From assembly GCA_021613335.1 (NCBI GenBank), contig JAJTWR010000159.1, forward strand, positions 2,080,001-2,144,000: a DNA stretch of 64,000 nt. The letters are read 5' to 3'. A program made the position numbers and the translations under genes. Position 1 is the first letter of the stretch. Each line of letters opens with the position of its first letter. This DNA is from Whitmania pigra. Lineage: Eukaryota > Annelida > Clitellata > Hirudinida > Haemopidae. The notes under the pieces are model-generated. The model worked only from the letters and a program-made list of their open reading frames with translations, was not told the origin of the DNA and ran no database searches. This document shows, in pieces, positions 38,101 through 50,834 of this stretch.

Positions 38101-41100
38101 CCAGGCAATCACCGAGATGGAGTTAAAATTGGAGAAGTTCTTGAGAAAGTGCAAGTGTCCCGACTTTTATTTGGCCGTGAAGTCGGACGGATCGGCATCT
38201 TTCATCCTCCACCAGCTCGTGGAACTTGCTGGAGACTGCCTCGATAAGTCTCGTGCCCAGCAGATCTCGTCCGGTTACTTTTCCGAACTCGTGTGCAATA
38301 TGCAGCAATTGATTGAAAATGTAAGCTTTTTTCTTCAGACAACCTCTAAGGTGACGAACGACCTGTACCTTATTCCATTTAATTGAACTTCAGGCCAAGT
38401 CAAAGCTTATATTCCATTGCAATGATCTTGCTCTCATGGTCAGGGAACTGCTGATGATTATTTCCAGGCCTGCCAGATTGCTGGAGTGCCTGGTATGTTT
38501 TTGAAGCTATTTATGGATTAATCTTAAATTCATTCGCTCCGACATTTAATGGGGCATCGTTAGAGTTAGCTCGGACTGTTGCATTCCTGCAAGGGCCATT
38601 GTAAATGTAATTATTTAGTAATAGTTAGGCTGTTTGATGTTTGATGTTTTCATCAGGAGTTTGATCCTAAAGATTTCTATAAGAAATTGAAGCAAGGAGA
38701 TTTGCATCAAATACACAATGTAGATGTTATTACATACATCCTCAAGAAACTGAGTCTTGATAAGAACTCCGACAAAGGTACCCGATGATAAGAAATATGC
38801 GGTGGCCGAATGTAGCAGTTATATTGATCGTTTGTGTTTTAGAGGCAAGAAATGATAACGACTCATCTGATACTTCTAGCAATGCTTCTGCAAAGGAGGT
38901 TTGCATATGTTGATTCTAAATGCAATTACTTTAATTTAAATAAGCATTTTTGCATTCAGTTATAACTCAGTACTGATATCTCTTTAGAGGAAACTTGTTT
39001 AACATTGGCATGTACTGAATGTATCAGAATGTACTGTTTAGCTGATCTTTTAATCATTTTTTTTTTCCAACAGGTCCTTGGATCTTTGGCTCTGAAAGAG
39101 CTTCATTCAACGTCGACCGATGACGGTGCGGACGGACAGATAACCACCTTTCCGAGCCCGCCTCAGGAGGCTGATTTTGAAACTGTCAAACTTATTAGCA
39201 ATGGAGCCTATGGGTAAGCAAGGATCTTTCATTCTGTCGATGCATTTCAAAGGTGCCAGGCAATTTATTTTGTTTATTTTTGTAAAAAAATGTTGTGCTC
39301 AATTCATAATGCAGGTCATATTTTCATGAAAGTGATCTTCAAAGTTGTGATAAAATATTATCATCATCATCAAGAGCACATGTACATTGCAAATTTTTGA
39401 AAGTAGCAAGCATGCTGACAGAACGTTTAGAGAAATGTCTAAAAACGACTGGCAGGTGCTAAAAAATTACATTATTTTGGTTTTAGAGCCGTTCTTCTTG
39501 TAAGGCATAAAGAGACAAGGAGACTCTTTGCCATGAAGAAGCTTTTGAAGAGTGATCTGGTACTGAGGAACATGATTGAACAAGTTTTTGCAGAAAGAGA
39601 CATCCTGACTTTCACAGACAATCCGTTCGTCGTCAGTTTCTACTGCAGTTTTGAGACAAAGGTTTCTATTACTCAACATTACAATGAGCATTTTCATTTT
39701 TAATTGTGACGTAATTGTGTTTTGTTTTGCAGAAACATCTCTGCATGGTCCTCGAATATGTCGAAGGAGGTGATTGCGGAGCTCTTCTGAAGAACATCGG
39801 AGGACCTCTTCCCCTCGACATGAGCAGGTATTTCACCATTCTAGGAATCCTAATGATTTCTTGCCAACTCCTACAGTTTCACCTTCTTTACAGGCTTTAT
39901 TTTGCCGAGACAGTTTTAGCCTTAGAGTATTTACACAGCTTTGGCATCGTGCACAGAGACTTGAAACCAGACAAGTTGAAAAATAATTGTAATTAATGAA
40001 GTAATTTGGTTAAATAACTAAAAAAAACCTGAAATGTTTCAGCTTGTTACTTACTTCAACTGGCCATGTCAAGTTAACAGACTTTGGTCTGTCTAAAATT
40101 GGTTTGATGAAAAGTGAGATTAAATTCACTTAGGTTGAATGGAGCAACATCAGTTCACTTTGAATTTGAAATTTTGCTTCAGTGCTTTACGAAAGTTGGT
40201 TCATCTGACCAAATGTTTGTTTTATATTTTGAACTTTCAGTGACAACAAATTTATTTGAGGGCACGAGTCGGGACCTCGGTCAGTTTCTTGACAACCAAG
40301 TTTTTGGCACCCCCGAATACATTGCTCCTGAAGTAATCCTCAGGCAAGGCTATGGTGAGTCCCAGTTACAAAGGTTTAAATGAGAAGTGCTTTCAACAAT
40401 TTGTAGTTTTGTAATTTATTTGTGTCATTTTAAGGCCAAACAGTGGACTGGTGGTCCATGGGTGTAATTCTGTACCAGTTTCTTGTCGGTTGTGTGCCTT
40501 TCACGGGAGAAACGACGGAAGAGGTCTTCAGCGAGATTGTCTCGGGTAATTGGTCCGACGATCGGACGATTAAGTTGAAAGTGCTGAATTGAAATTGAAA
40601 TGTAACATGCAGGGGAGATCTTGTGGCCCCAAGAGGAGGAGTTTCGAGTGAGCGACGAAGCCCAGGACATCATTTTGTCGATGCTCGAGAGGGAGCCCAT
40701 CAACAGAATAGGTTTTGCAGGAGCATTGGAGGTGAAGGAGCACACGTTCTTTAAGGATGTCGATTGGAGCGGACTTCTGAGACAAAAGACCCAATTCGTG
40801 CCTCAACTCACCGACGAGGAAGATACCAGCTATTTCGATGGTAAGGCTATTATCGAGTCATCGATATTTTCATTTAAGAAATTTTAATCCAAAGTTGTTC
40901 ATTTGTTTTCATTAATTCAATTTAGCATCAAGAACAATTGTTAATAAATATTAATATGTTTAATACTGTTGTAATGTTCTCAGTGAGATTGGATCGCTAT
41001 TGTCATTGCTTGGATGATTCTGGTGGAGAGGATGGAGAGAAGAACGATTTGTTTAGAAGTTTCTCGACCTGTTCACCGCGTTACAGCAGGACCGAAATCT

Positions 41101-43593
41101 CAATATTTGTGAGGAGTCGTTGTTGTCTTCATTGCCGTGCTAATCATCTAGTCATGAAATGGACGTTAATAAACTACCGACCAACCGTTGTCATCATTAT
41201 CATGCCACTTGTACCTGTAGTTACTTCATCGCTCACTTCTTGTGCTCAATGCATTCCTTGTTTTCAATGCCCTCTTCCTGGTTAATCAATGATGAATATC
41301 GTTGTCAGTATCATCAGTGCAGAAGCTAGTTTCACACATTTTTTAAACCAATTTTTTTTTTTTATAAATTGTTATCTTCTTAGGGAGATAAATATCATGA
41401 AACTGATATGAAGCTTCCAAACATTGAGGTGGAACATGATTGGCCGGATGCCCAGCCACCAGAGGCGGATCAATCATTTTCTCCTCTTGGCATCGACGGA
41501 TCACCACTTGAATCAAACAAAACTCTACCAAGCAGGTCTCTTCTTGTATGATACTTAAGCATATAATAAGTGCCTCACTACAAGTCCTTTGTCACAGGTT
41601 GGATAACAAATCATGCTCCTCTCTTTTGGAGAGATGCCTTCAGATGGGTTTGTTTTGAATATATTCATATAGTATTCAAGTGTATATATATTTAAGTGTG
41701 TATATATTGAAGTGTGTATATATTCAAATGAATATATGAGTGGGTGTCGTATCTTTCCACAAGTAAATAATTAACTTCAATTTTAGAAACGGAGCAGAAT
41801 TCAAGGAGGGGTAAGGGTTTGAGACCATCAAATTCCTTAAAAAGGTTCAGAGAGAGTCGAGTCAACAAGTCGTCATCCTCGACATCCCTTTGCAACAGCA
41901 CACCCCTGCGAAACAAACGTGTGTACAAGTACATTTACGTAGTTATTTGAATATTAATTTTATTGCCATTTAACATTGTTTAAGTGAAATATGAATAGAA
42001 ATTGAAAGTGAGGCTGCATGCCATTTATCCTCTTGCATTGCTTTCCAGTGCCACACAGGCTCTCCAGGCAGTTTTCTAGAGAATCGAGTGGCAGCTCCTT
42101 CGATGATTCATTCCAAGAGTCCCTTCCAAAGGTCATCCAGGTGGCAAGAGGAAGAGGAGGATTTGGATTCAGTTTCAGGGCATTGAAGGTCCTCAATGAA
42201 GTGACAGGGAAATATTCTTTGGAGCATGTGGTTGTTGTGAGTTCAACTAAGTATTCTTATGAAATAAATATAATTCATTCTTACTTCATATATATATATA
42301 CATGTTAGTTGTCAATTTGCTTTGTTAAACTAGCATGTTGAGAGAAATGGTCCAGCACACAAGGCAGGTCTCTGTGTGGGGGACGTATTGACCCACGTCG
42401 ATAGCAACAGGATCTCAGGATGGCCTCACAGGCAGGTCATAAAACTGCTTCTCAAACAGCTACCGCAGTCACCTCCACTCAACAAAAAAAAGTCTGGACT
42501 TTATCCCAAGTCTTCTAAAAGCAATTCACTGTCTGATGATTCCAGCTTGGATTCTTTGAAACACACTGGATCCAATGGCAAGGAACCCTTGAAATGCAAC
42601 AAAAATTTGAAAACGAAAAACGAAGGTGAAGATTCAAAAAATTCCAAAGAAGTTGCTAAATTTAGAGTTGTCCAAAGAAGCAGAAGTTTTAAGTTGAAAA
42701 TGATGAATGTATTGAAAAAGTATGGTAAAGCAGAGGATAGGTCTGTGTGGTATGCGAGCGATCATTCGAGCGAAGCGGACGTTCCTACCCGAGCCTCGTG
42801 CGTCGAGGAGAAACCGACGAGCGGGGAGGTCTCACCGATTTTGATCGAACTTCGGGTTGTGCCCACGATAAAAGTCAAAAAAACTATCAAACCGACCAAG
42901 AAAATGTCGGCCATGTTGTTGAAAAAAAGAAACACCGTGGAAGTCTTGATGATGCCGAAATCGTTTCTTGCCTTCCAAGAAAAGAGTATGAATAGAAGAA
43001 CCAAATATTCACCCATGAACCCATGCTCCAATGCCATGCCAGGTCAAGAATTATTGCAACTTATTTGCAACATTTAATTAATTTTTTTGCTGGAGTGCTT
43101 TAATTTACGTGAAGTAAATGAGATTACTGACTTATATTTGCTTAGTTTAACTTATATTTGACTGTTTCTCTATTCTAATTGTAATTAATTGTAATGCTTG
43201 TTAACAGTCAAGAAATGCTACGAATGTCTGAGCTCGCCCTCCTCCCCGTATCATTCCGGATATCATGGGAAAGATTCTGCCAGCAGGCCATCCACTCTCG
43301 TGTGGGGCAGTCGAAAGGAAAGCATAGGGGCTTCAGTCATTTCACCTCTCGTGCTTTGTCCTCCGATAGGTAAAAGTGCTACGGAGAACTCCGATGCTTC
43401 GCAGAGGTTAGCTTGCCGCAGCTCCGAGCTCGTTGGATCAAATCTTGCTTCCGACTCCATCGTTTGCCCCCCTCCCCGTGGAGTTGATTCGTTATGTTGC
43501 GACGAATCCAAACGACAGTTTTTCATCGAGGGTTCAAACCAGGAGAAATTCGAGAATTGTGAATCTCTGACACCAACGGAGGCTCACGAATGA
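35183..43593 (+). CDS. MAST: Microtubule-associated Ser/Thr kinase (MAST family)
   Basis: AGC-family kinase with a PDZ domain. Twenty-six phase-matched exons (1310 aa): 35183-35353, 35479-35596, 35780-35868, 36045-36082, 36701-36770, 37457-37584, 37670-37739, 38105-38320, 38394-38492, 38657-38777, 38843-38898, 39074-39213, 39487-39661, 39733-39827, 39894-39974, 40043-40113, 40241-40354, 40435-40545, 40613-40840, 40984-41108, 41384-41535, 41598-41647, 41787-41918, 42049-42236, 42334-43042 and 43208-43593. Order: Ser-rich N-terminus; MAST pre-kinase domain (DUF1908; [20 protein letters not shown]); kinase from about residue 427 with Gly loop [14 protein letters not shown] lysine, HRDLKPDN (the Asn codon is split by an intron), DFGLSKIG and [20 protein letters not shown] tail DTSYFD; PDZ ([11 protein letters not shown]) around residues 910-1000; and a disordered Ser/Lys-rich end. 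It resembles the vertebrate MAST1-4 group; the first four small exons are the least certain. Confidence 0.93.
36197..36272 (+). repeat. Short ATT/GTT microsatellite in a MAST intron
   Basis: Runs of ATT alternate with GTT units in the intron between MAST exons 36045-36082 and 36701-36770. Confidence 0.85.
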
Positions 43594-45348
43594 TTTTAAA
43601 ATTTTGGATCGAGATTGTGTGCAAAATAATTTTGAGGTTTTCAGATGACATTCCATTCTCAACATGTGCCTTACTTTGCCACTTTGATTGGGATTGAGTT
43701 CAAAGTTCAACCTGAATCAAAGCATTTTTCATCATTTATTTTTATTTCTTGAATTCAATTGAGTTGCAAGTCCTGTTAATGCAAAATGGCTGATGTCATG
43801 TATTGAGAAATTACAGTAGTGCATTTGTAATTGGTTACAATAACAAATCAATAATCTATTAAGCTGAAAAAGATGTACTGTTGGCTGCTTTGTTGATTTG
43901 CTCTTTTGAAAGGTTTTCACTTATTTGCCTGTAATGCCTCTGTACATAAAACTCTTTATTTACCCCATCAAACTGCAGCAATTCTCCTTGTGAGTAATCA
44001 GCTGAATTAGAGATTTGTCTTTCACTATATTAGCTTTGGGAGTTTTTTCTTCATCAATCAATTCCTGAATTGTTACCCATTTTTGTGCAACTTCTATTAT
44101 ATTTGTATTTATTCCCTTCCAGCATAAGTTGAAGCAATTTTTTATGATTGCAAGAATGAAATGGAACAGCTCACTCAAAAGGCAAAGAAATGGGAATCTC
44201 AAGAATAATTTTTGGAGGACTGTGGCGGAAGTAATGAATATTAATGGGACATAACAAAATCAGGATTTTACAAAAGCACTTGCATTGTCTCATTTTGTGC
44301 CTCGTTTTGCGAACTTTTCAAAGTCTCTGATCAGATTACAAACAATTGCTTTAAGAAAGTAATTCGGCTTTGCTTTGGCAATATTGCTTTTCGAGAGTGT
44401 AATTTTGCTAAGTGTAATTTGTGAAATATTTTGAAATTATGACTATGTAGTTCATAAAATAAAGTAATTTGTAAATAATGTGAATTTTCTGGTTTGAAAG
44501 ATGCATATGTTTGACAGTTTTAGCTTGCTTGTGAAAAATAATAGATTTAGAATGACTACAGAAATTAAATTAATTTCACAGTATAGAAGACTAACAAGGA
44601 TCAGGAGATAAGAAATGAATGGCTTTTACACACTTCAAATCTCCATTGCGAAAGTCGGATTCAAAATAATTATTTTGAATTAGATTATAGTTCTATTAGG
44701 TTGCCAGAAGATTAAGAACAAGGGAACACTAATGTGAGCTGTTAAAGTATGTCCTTTATAGATGGAATGGTAACTGGACTAAACTTGTGCGGTCTTTTAT
44801 GTGATTCTATAATAAAATTAAGGCAAATGCGGACCTCTAGAATTACATACAATTTCAAGATTTGCATTAAAAGAATCTGAAGGATAAAGAAAGCCGAGCA
44901 AATTGCCATTGAATTTTATTATCAAGTGTCCATTCGGTCACATTAACTCCTTCTCACATAAACTGCTAATTAATTTTCCTACAAATAAAACAACAACTTA
45001 GGGATGCATGGATCCCAATCTTGTCGCGGAAGCACCATCTTACACGACCAGTTACGTAATGGACTGCAAATTGCTGTCGAAGGAAGGTTGAATTGCTTCT
45101 TTTTCACAAGGACGACTTTAGAAATGAATGAGAATTTAGGAATAACTGTTCGATAACAATGCAATAAGTTTTATTTATTTAAGGCCGGGTAACTGTGTTT
45201 AAGTTGATGGATTCACAAATTACCATCTAAACTTGAACCCTGAATGTTTTTGAATACGAATCAATTCACTTAAACATCAAATGTAAAAAGGTAATAAAAG
45301 CTTATAAAACAAAAAGTTTATAATTTAAAAACAATCGGAAAATGGATT
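43594..45348. other. MAST 3'UTR and intergenic DNA before the KN-motif gene
   Basis: MAST 3'UTR, with an AATAAA at 44458-44463 that may be its polyadenylation signal. On the minus strand 44202-43960 is open with rather protein-like content (VAQKWVTIQELIDEEKTPK) but has no clear start or splice partners. The polyadenylation signal of the next gene (minus-strand AATAAA) is at about 45175-45170. Confidence 0.45.
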
Positions 45349-47336
45349 TCAATCTTCAAGTTTCTGCTTGTAAATGATGCGTCCAAGTTCTCCATCGTAG
45401 GCTCCTTCATCAAAGCTGGTTGATGATTGGTCGTCTGTGCAATCGGAGTTCAACCCACCAACATCTTCGTCTGAGCTGCTCATCCTTCGTTAGAAACCAC
45501 AATTTTGTAGGAAACACGATCTTCCGATGACTTACACGATGGTCTTTTATTATTTTGCAACATGTTAACATTTTTATTTCATAATTTTAAAGTCGATTCT
45601 CATTTATTCGAAGCTGCACAAAAATATAAAATATTTTACAACATGTTTACAATTCTCGCAGCAGTCTAATTAGGAGGTTGTTAAAAAAACTTTAACATTG
45701 TCTCGGACTCACATTGTTTCTTGCATAATAGTTCATTGGAAATAAAATTATGCGAAATTAATTTGAAGGTTATTATAATTATAATTTAGATAAAATTTCA
45801 CTTGTTCTAACGTCTTCAATTTGCTATGAAAATGCGCTTTTAACATATGTTGTTGAATGTAATGAGATTGAAAATGATTGGTTAAACTCACAAGTAATGA
45901 ATAATTAAACTCACAGAATTCGTTCAAGCTTCTGCTGATCTCCCGCACCAACAAGACTCAATGACCTTCTGGTAATTTTCATCTGTTTTTTTCTTCCGTT
46001 TACAATTGCATCGTAGAATTTAAGAGAATCATCATCATAATCACTATTAAGTTCGTGATTGAAGGCGTTCACTTGGCAGCCACTTTCATCAAGAGAGTTG
46101 GATCGTGTTACGACGGGTATTGGCAGCTCATTTGCTTCGTCATCTGCTGCCATCTTTTGGATGGTTTTATTTCTTAGAATCGTTTTGTCTCGAACAAATG
46201 GAATTTTCGAAGTACTTTTCACGGGTCTGATTGTCTGTTTCTGAGGAGGATCCGGTGGAGTTGTTTTCGAGTTCTGAAGCACGTTTGTCCTCGGTCCGTT
46301 TGTCGGCGGTTCAACTGCCTTCATCGTCGTTTTCGGATTTAATTTCACAAAAGCAGACCTTGGCCTGAGAGCGTTCGAAGTGAAGTGAACTTTACTCGCA
46401 TATTTCGAAACATCGGAATCATCCTTCTTTGAGTGACCGTTTGTTGGTTGTTGGTGGTCCTCGACTGAAGTTTCAAATTTACTGCAGAAAAGAGCTCCTG
46501 ATGATAATTTACTCTTTTGATTGAAAGGCAATCTGCAGGTCTTCATTGATTGACTTCTTGACACTCTGCGCTGTTCTTCCAACCGAGAGTCGTTATTGAG
46601 GAGCTGAGATCCTTCGACGATGCATTTGCATCTCCTGCAAAGTTTCATCAACAGACATTCTCTTTCGGAGTTCATCACCTCAATTTTCTCTTTTAAACCT
46701 GAAATCAACTCCTCGTTAGTCTCCATAACCTGCAGACGACTCAAAATATTTTCCACCTGAGATTTTATTTGCAGCAACTCTTCCGTGGCTGAGGTTTTCC
46801 AATCACCTGCTGGAAATGTTGGAAGGTTTCTGGTGACAAAGGTTGAAGATTTTCTCAGTTGTTTGATTGGATTTTCATCCTCGGAGAAACTTCGCGAGGA
46901 CGACGTTGTCAACCTGCACGGTTTGATCAAGTTTTGTCGGTGAAGAGTCCTCGGAACGGTTTGTGGTTGGTTCGCATTCGACCCATCACCTCTGCTCAGT
47001 TGAAAACCCAAACATTTGCTTTTGACGTTGTTGTCAGGCTTCACGATGATTTTGTCCAAGTATTTGCACAGACATGACATCAATTCTCTCAGATTTTGAG
47101 TCTGTGTTTCTGAATGAATCGCTGAAAGTTAAAAAACTTTCGATAAAACTCTGCACAAACAAGTAACCTTGAACGTGATCTTTAGAGTTCTCGAAGTGTT
47201 TTCCAACGTTCTTTAAGCTGTTTCTTGTTGCCAGAGATTTTCTGTTGCGTTCGAGAGAGTTCAGAAAGTCAACGTCGATGTGGAAACCGTAAGGACAGCA
47301 CGAACAACTTTTGTTTTTTTTTACGCTTTCACTCAT
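45349..47336 (-). CDS. KN-motif (KANK-type) protein lacking ankyrin repeats
   Basis: Three phase-matched exons: 47336-47168, 47121-45915 and 45484-45349 (503 aa). The N-terminus has SCCPYGFHIDVDFLNSLER at residues 12-30, a good match to the KN motif. In KANK proteins this motif binds talin and links focal adhesions to cortical microtubules. A coiled coil follows (about residues 169-219, ELLQIKSQVENILSRLQVM), then a basic Ser/Pro-rich region (KTTMKAVEPPTNGPRTN), and a short acidic C-terminus ending ELGRIIYKQKLED. Known KANKs end in an ankyrin domain; here the third exon runs into a stop with a polyadenylation signal about 175 bp on. The last acceptor (TTTCTAACGAAG) is slightly unusual. A 5'UTR acceptor (ACGATCCAG) lies about 17 nt before the ATG. 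Confidence 0.8.
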
Positions 47337-47541
47337 TCTCTCGTGATAACTGCCTGGATCGTATGGCAAAATAACAATAAATTCAAATCCCCATTTGACT
47401 TGTAGCAGAAGAAACGAGTTTTTGTGTTTGTCTGTGGATATAAGAGGCACTCATATCTGCTCCGTGTTAGAGCTACTCAAGCATGCACCGGTTTCTTTAC
47501 AGCAGTTTATCTGATCATTATCGCTACCGTGAGCATCGTCG

Positions 47542-47574
<33 letters not shown>

Positions 47575-48450
47575 ACAACAACAAGAACATGACCTTATGC
47601 AAATGAATTGAATAATTAACAGGTTAAATTAAAAGGGAACAAGAAGTGATTCAAAGTTTGAAATAGAAAAAATAAGCTGAAGAAAGACGAAGCAATTAAA
47701 TCAGTAGAAAGATGCTGGTAGCGCAATTATAATTATTACATTTCAAGACCTCAACAGCATGGACATCATTATCATTACCGACGTCATCGTCAGCATCACC
47801 ATCACCATAACCGACACCATCGTCATTAGCATCATCATCGTCATCATCATCATCGTCATCATAATCATCACCACGTCTGTTCCATTATTAAGATGATCTT
47901 CACACAAAGCCAACATCTTTCCTGCTCACAATCTCTCCCAAGTGGATGTTCAGCTTCTGCTTCGTGAAGACAAAGAAAGAAATGCACATCGGCAGTTGTT
48001 TTCCTCTCATTTCAAGTCCTGCAGATGTTTTCATCCACGTAGATCCTTTGTGACGTCACAACACCATCCCAACAAACGTGGCAGATAAATGATTCAAACG
48101 CGTGACAATACAATATCACAAGAGGTACGTGCTTATGTAACGGAAGGATTAAACTAATTCTTGCGAACTCCTCATAAACATAATTTATTCATCCGGCAAA
48201 TTGAAATGTTTCAAATTTTAAAGTCAGTCGTAGGTGGATGAAAGAATGTGATTCGTCAGCTGAACTCACCGTCTTCACACGCATTAAGTCAACTACATTC
48301 CGTTCACTTTGCAATTACAAGTACATGAACAACTTCTATTAAGTTTGTAATTATTAATTGGTCCATAGTAGTGCCCCATTTTTCTCTAAGGTGAGCCCAC
48401 CTGGATGTCATGATTCAAACGTATGCAAAATGTCTCTCTGATAAGAAACA
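47337..48450. other. Intergenic with short CAT repeats
   Basis: No gene seen. Short CATCAT runs occur at about 47540-47575 and 47762-47870. The rest is non-repetitive DNA upstream of the KN-motif gene. Confidence 0.5.
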
Positions 48451-48451
48451 T

Positions 48452-48907
48452 ATACATCAACATCATCATCGTCATCGTCGTCGTCATCGTCATCATCATC
48501 ATCATCATCATCGTCATCATCGTCATCATCGTCATCATCGTCATCATCGTCATCATCGTCATCATCGTCATCATCGTCATCATCGTCATCATCGTCATCA
48601 TCGTCATCATCGTCATCATCGTCATCATCGTCATCATCGTCATCATCGTCATCATCGTCATCATCGTCATCATCGTCATCATCGTCATCATCGTCATCAT
48701 CGTCATCATCATCGTCATCATCGTCATCATCGTCATCATCGTCATCATCGTCATCATCGTCATCATCAGCATCATCAGCATCATCAGCATCATCAGCATC
48801 ATCAGCATCATCAGCATCATCAGCATCATCAGCATCAGCATCATCATCATCAGCATCATCAGCATCATCAGCATCATCAGCAGCATCATCAGCATCATCA
48901 TCATCAG

Positions 48908-49006
<99 letters not shown>

Positions 49007-49027
49007 TCATCATCATCATCATCATCA

Positions 49028-49085
<58 letters not shown>

Positions 49086-49110
49086 CCATCATCAGCAGCA
49101 GCAGCAGCAT
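48452..49110 (+). repeat. Layered CAT-based microsatellite, about 650 bp
   Basis: Three ordered zones are visible: a 9-bp higher-order unit CATCATCGT (about 48500-48768), a 9-bp unit CATCATCAG (about 48769-48905), and pure CAT (about 48906-49085), with a short CAG tail. The change from single-base to 9-bp periodicity shows successive expansions of variant units. Long poly-His, poly-Asp, poly-Ile and poly-Met frames on both strands are by-products. Confidence 0.97.
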
Positions 49111-49625
49111 TGTCACTCTTCTTATTCAGGATATCGTCATAGTAACTCATACCCTTAAGATGCAACCAATGGATGGGCCCCACGTTTTCTCCACGAGTTC
49201 GGTGACAAGAACCTAGATCTGGTTAATCTGGTCGAATTCATGAGCAATCAAACTAATTTGGAAAGGAAATTTCTCAGCAACACTGGAGACATTGTTATCT
49301 ACTGCAAGTGCCTCCATCAATCACTACATGACTGCAGCCCAATTTAAGTTAGAATCTTCTTGATGACGTGCTACAATTATGACAGTGAGCATGTAATTAA
49401 CCTCAGGAGCGTTTAGAAAACATCATTAACTATAATAACGCATAAATAATAACAATGATTACATTACCTAAAGGAATACTTATTCTAGTAACAAAGCTAT
49501 GATGAAGATTAGCAAAGTTATCAGACTACGAAAACCTCTAAAACCTCTAAAAGATAAGCATTTTCAGATATATTGGGTGGACCTTCCATTTTTTTTGCTG
49601 ACATTTACCACAAACACATATCAGA

Positions 49626-49706
49626 TGTCACCATCACCATCATCATCATCATCACCATCACCATCACCATCACCATCATCATCATCATCATCATCATCAT
49701 CAGCAG
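49626..49706 (+). repeat. CATCAC/CATCAT microsatellite
   Basis: About 80 bp of CAC and CAT units with a short CAG tail, the same layout in miniature as the larger array 500 bp to the left. Confidence 0.9.
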
Positions 49707-49821
49707 CAGCCAATTCAACCTATTTACGAGGGACCAATAAACATCGATTCAACGTTTGCTTTTCCTCATTTGCTTCTCACACGACCGACCCAATTTATGG
49801 TGGACGGAGACAATGGATTCT

Positions 49822-50186
49822 GCTACTTAATATAATATCATTCTTAATTCTTCTACTTAATATAATATCGTTTTTAATTCTTCTACTTAATATAATATCA
49901 TTCTTAATTCTTTTATTTAATATAATATCATTCTAAATTCTTCTATTTATATAATATCATTCTTAATTCTTCTACTTAATATAATATCATTCTTAATTCT
50001 TCTACTTAATATAATATCATTCTAAATTCTTCTATTTAATATAATATCATTCTTAATTCTTCTACTTAATATAATATCATTCTTAATTCTTCTACTTAAT
50101 ATAATATCATTCTTAATTCTTCTATTTAATATGATATCATTCTTAATTCTTCTACTTAATATAATATCATTCTTAATTCTTCTACG
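49822..50186 (+). repeat. 30-bp AT-rich minisatellite
   Basis: About 12 copies of a 30-bp unit (TTCTTAATTCTTCTACTTAA then TATAATATCA), with one shortened copy near 49940 and point variants (CTACTT or CTATTT; TCTTAATTC or TCTAAATTC). It lies 130 bp upstream of the exon at 50315. Confidence 0.93.
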
Positions 50187-50314
50187 TGATGACTTAAATA
50201 TTTTATTATCAAAAGAAGGATTTGCCATAAATAGTAATTAGTCAACTTTGTTCTGATTCATTCATAAAGCTAATATATTTTTTAGACGTTCCTGTTAAAA
50301 ATCACACAATTTAG

Positions 50315-50834
50315 ACAAGACAGACAAGGTGTTTTACATCACCGACTTTCTCAATGGGACTATCTTCACAATAATTTGAACAACAACAACAAAATCTCCG
50401 TTTGGAAAAAAGAACTCGTACATCCCTTTGCCATTGCAGTGGACTCGTCCAATAAGTTTGTCATTTTAAGTCTCTTCATTCGTGCCAAAGATGCTGATGC
50501 TCTCGCATATGTGAGCTTTTTCAATTCTAAAAAGTTTAAACTCGGCTTAAATAAAGCAATAAATAGGAGCAATAATTAAGACCCAGTTAAGGAATAAGTT
50601 AATAACTTTGTTTGCTATGACAACAGTCTTAGATACCAATAATATACTTTCGTTTCTTATTTTTAACATCGTCAATGATTAAATTAAACAATTTGTTAGC
50701 GTTTTTTTTTATATTTCAGATTAATGTATATTGTTCAGAAGGAGGACTCTTGAAATGCGTCGACATTAACGATCCGATTAATGTGACGCTGCTCGACACG
50801 TTGAACATCATATCCATCAGTGAAGGCTCCGAAG
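50315..50834 (+). CDS. Two exons of an unrecognised gene (partial)
   Basis: Exon 50315-50510 (acceptor CACAATTTAG, donor TAT|GTGAGC) joins in phase to 50720-50834 (acceptor ATATTTCAG, donor GAA G|GTTTAT). The peptide includes ISVWKKELVHPFAIAVDSSN and GGLLKCVDINDPINVTLLD. The segment VHPFAIAVD recalls beta-propeller repeats of the YWTD/NHL kind, but the match is too short to name a family. A possible last exon begins at about 51015 and ends in TAG within eight codons. An open stretch at 49200-49347 (LVNLVEFMSNQTNLERKFLS) may be an upstream exon on the other side of the minisatellite. Confidence 0.35.

Noticed and set aside
39894..40113. Apparent loss of the catalytic-loop Asn in the MAST kinase (HRDLKPDK in the unspliced frame)
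   Set aside because: The codon is split: AA at the exon end (39974) plus C at the next exon start (40043) gives Asn, so the active site is intact.
48386..49216. Four overlapping 200-268 codon frames of His, Asp, Ile/Val or Met/Thr
   Set aside because: All derive from the CAT-based satellite on both strands, and no gene structure surrounds them.
49822..50186. Regularly spaced direct repeats resembling a CRISPR array
   Set aside because: Units are contiguous with no unique spacers, and the surrounding DNA is clearly eukaryotic. It is a minisatellite.
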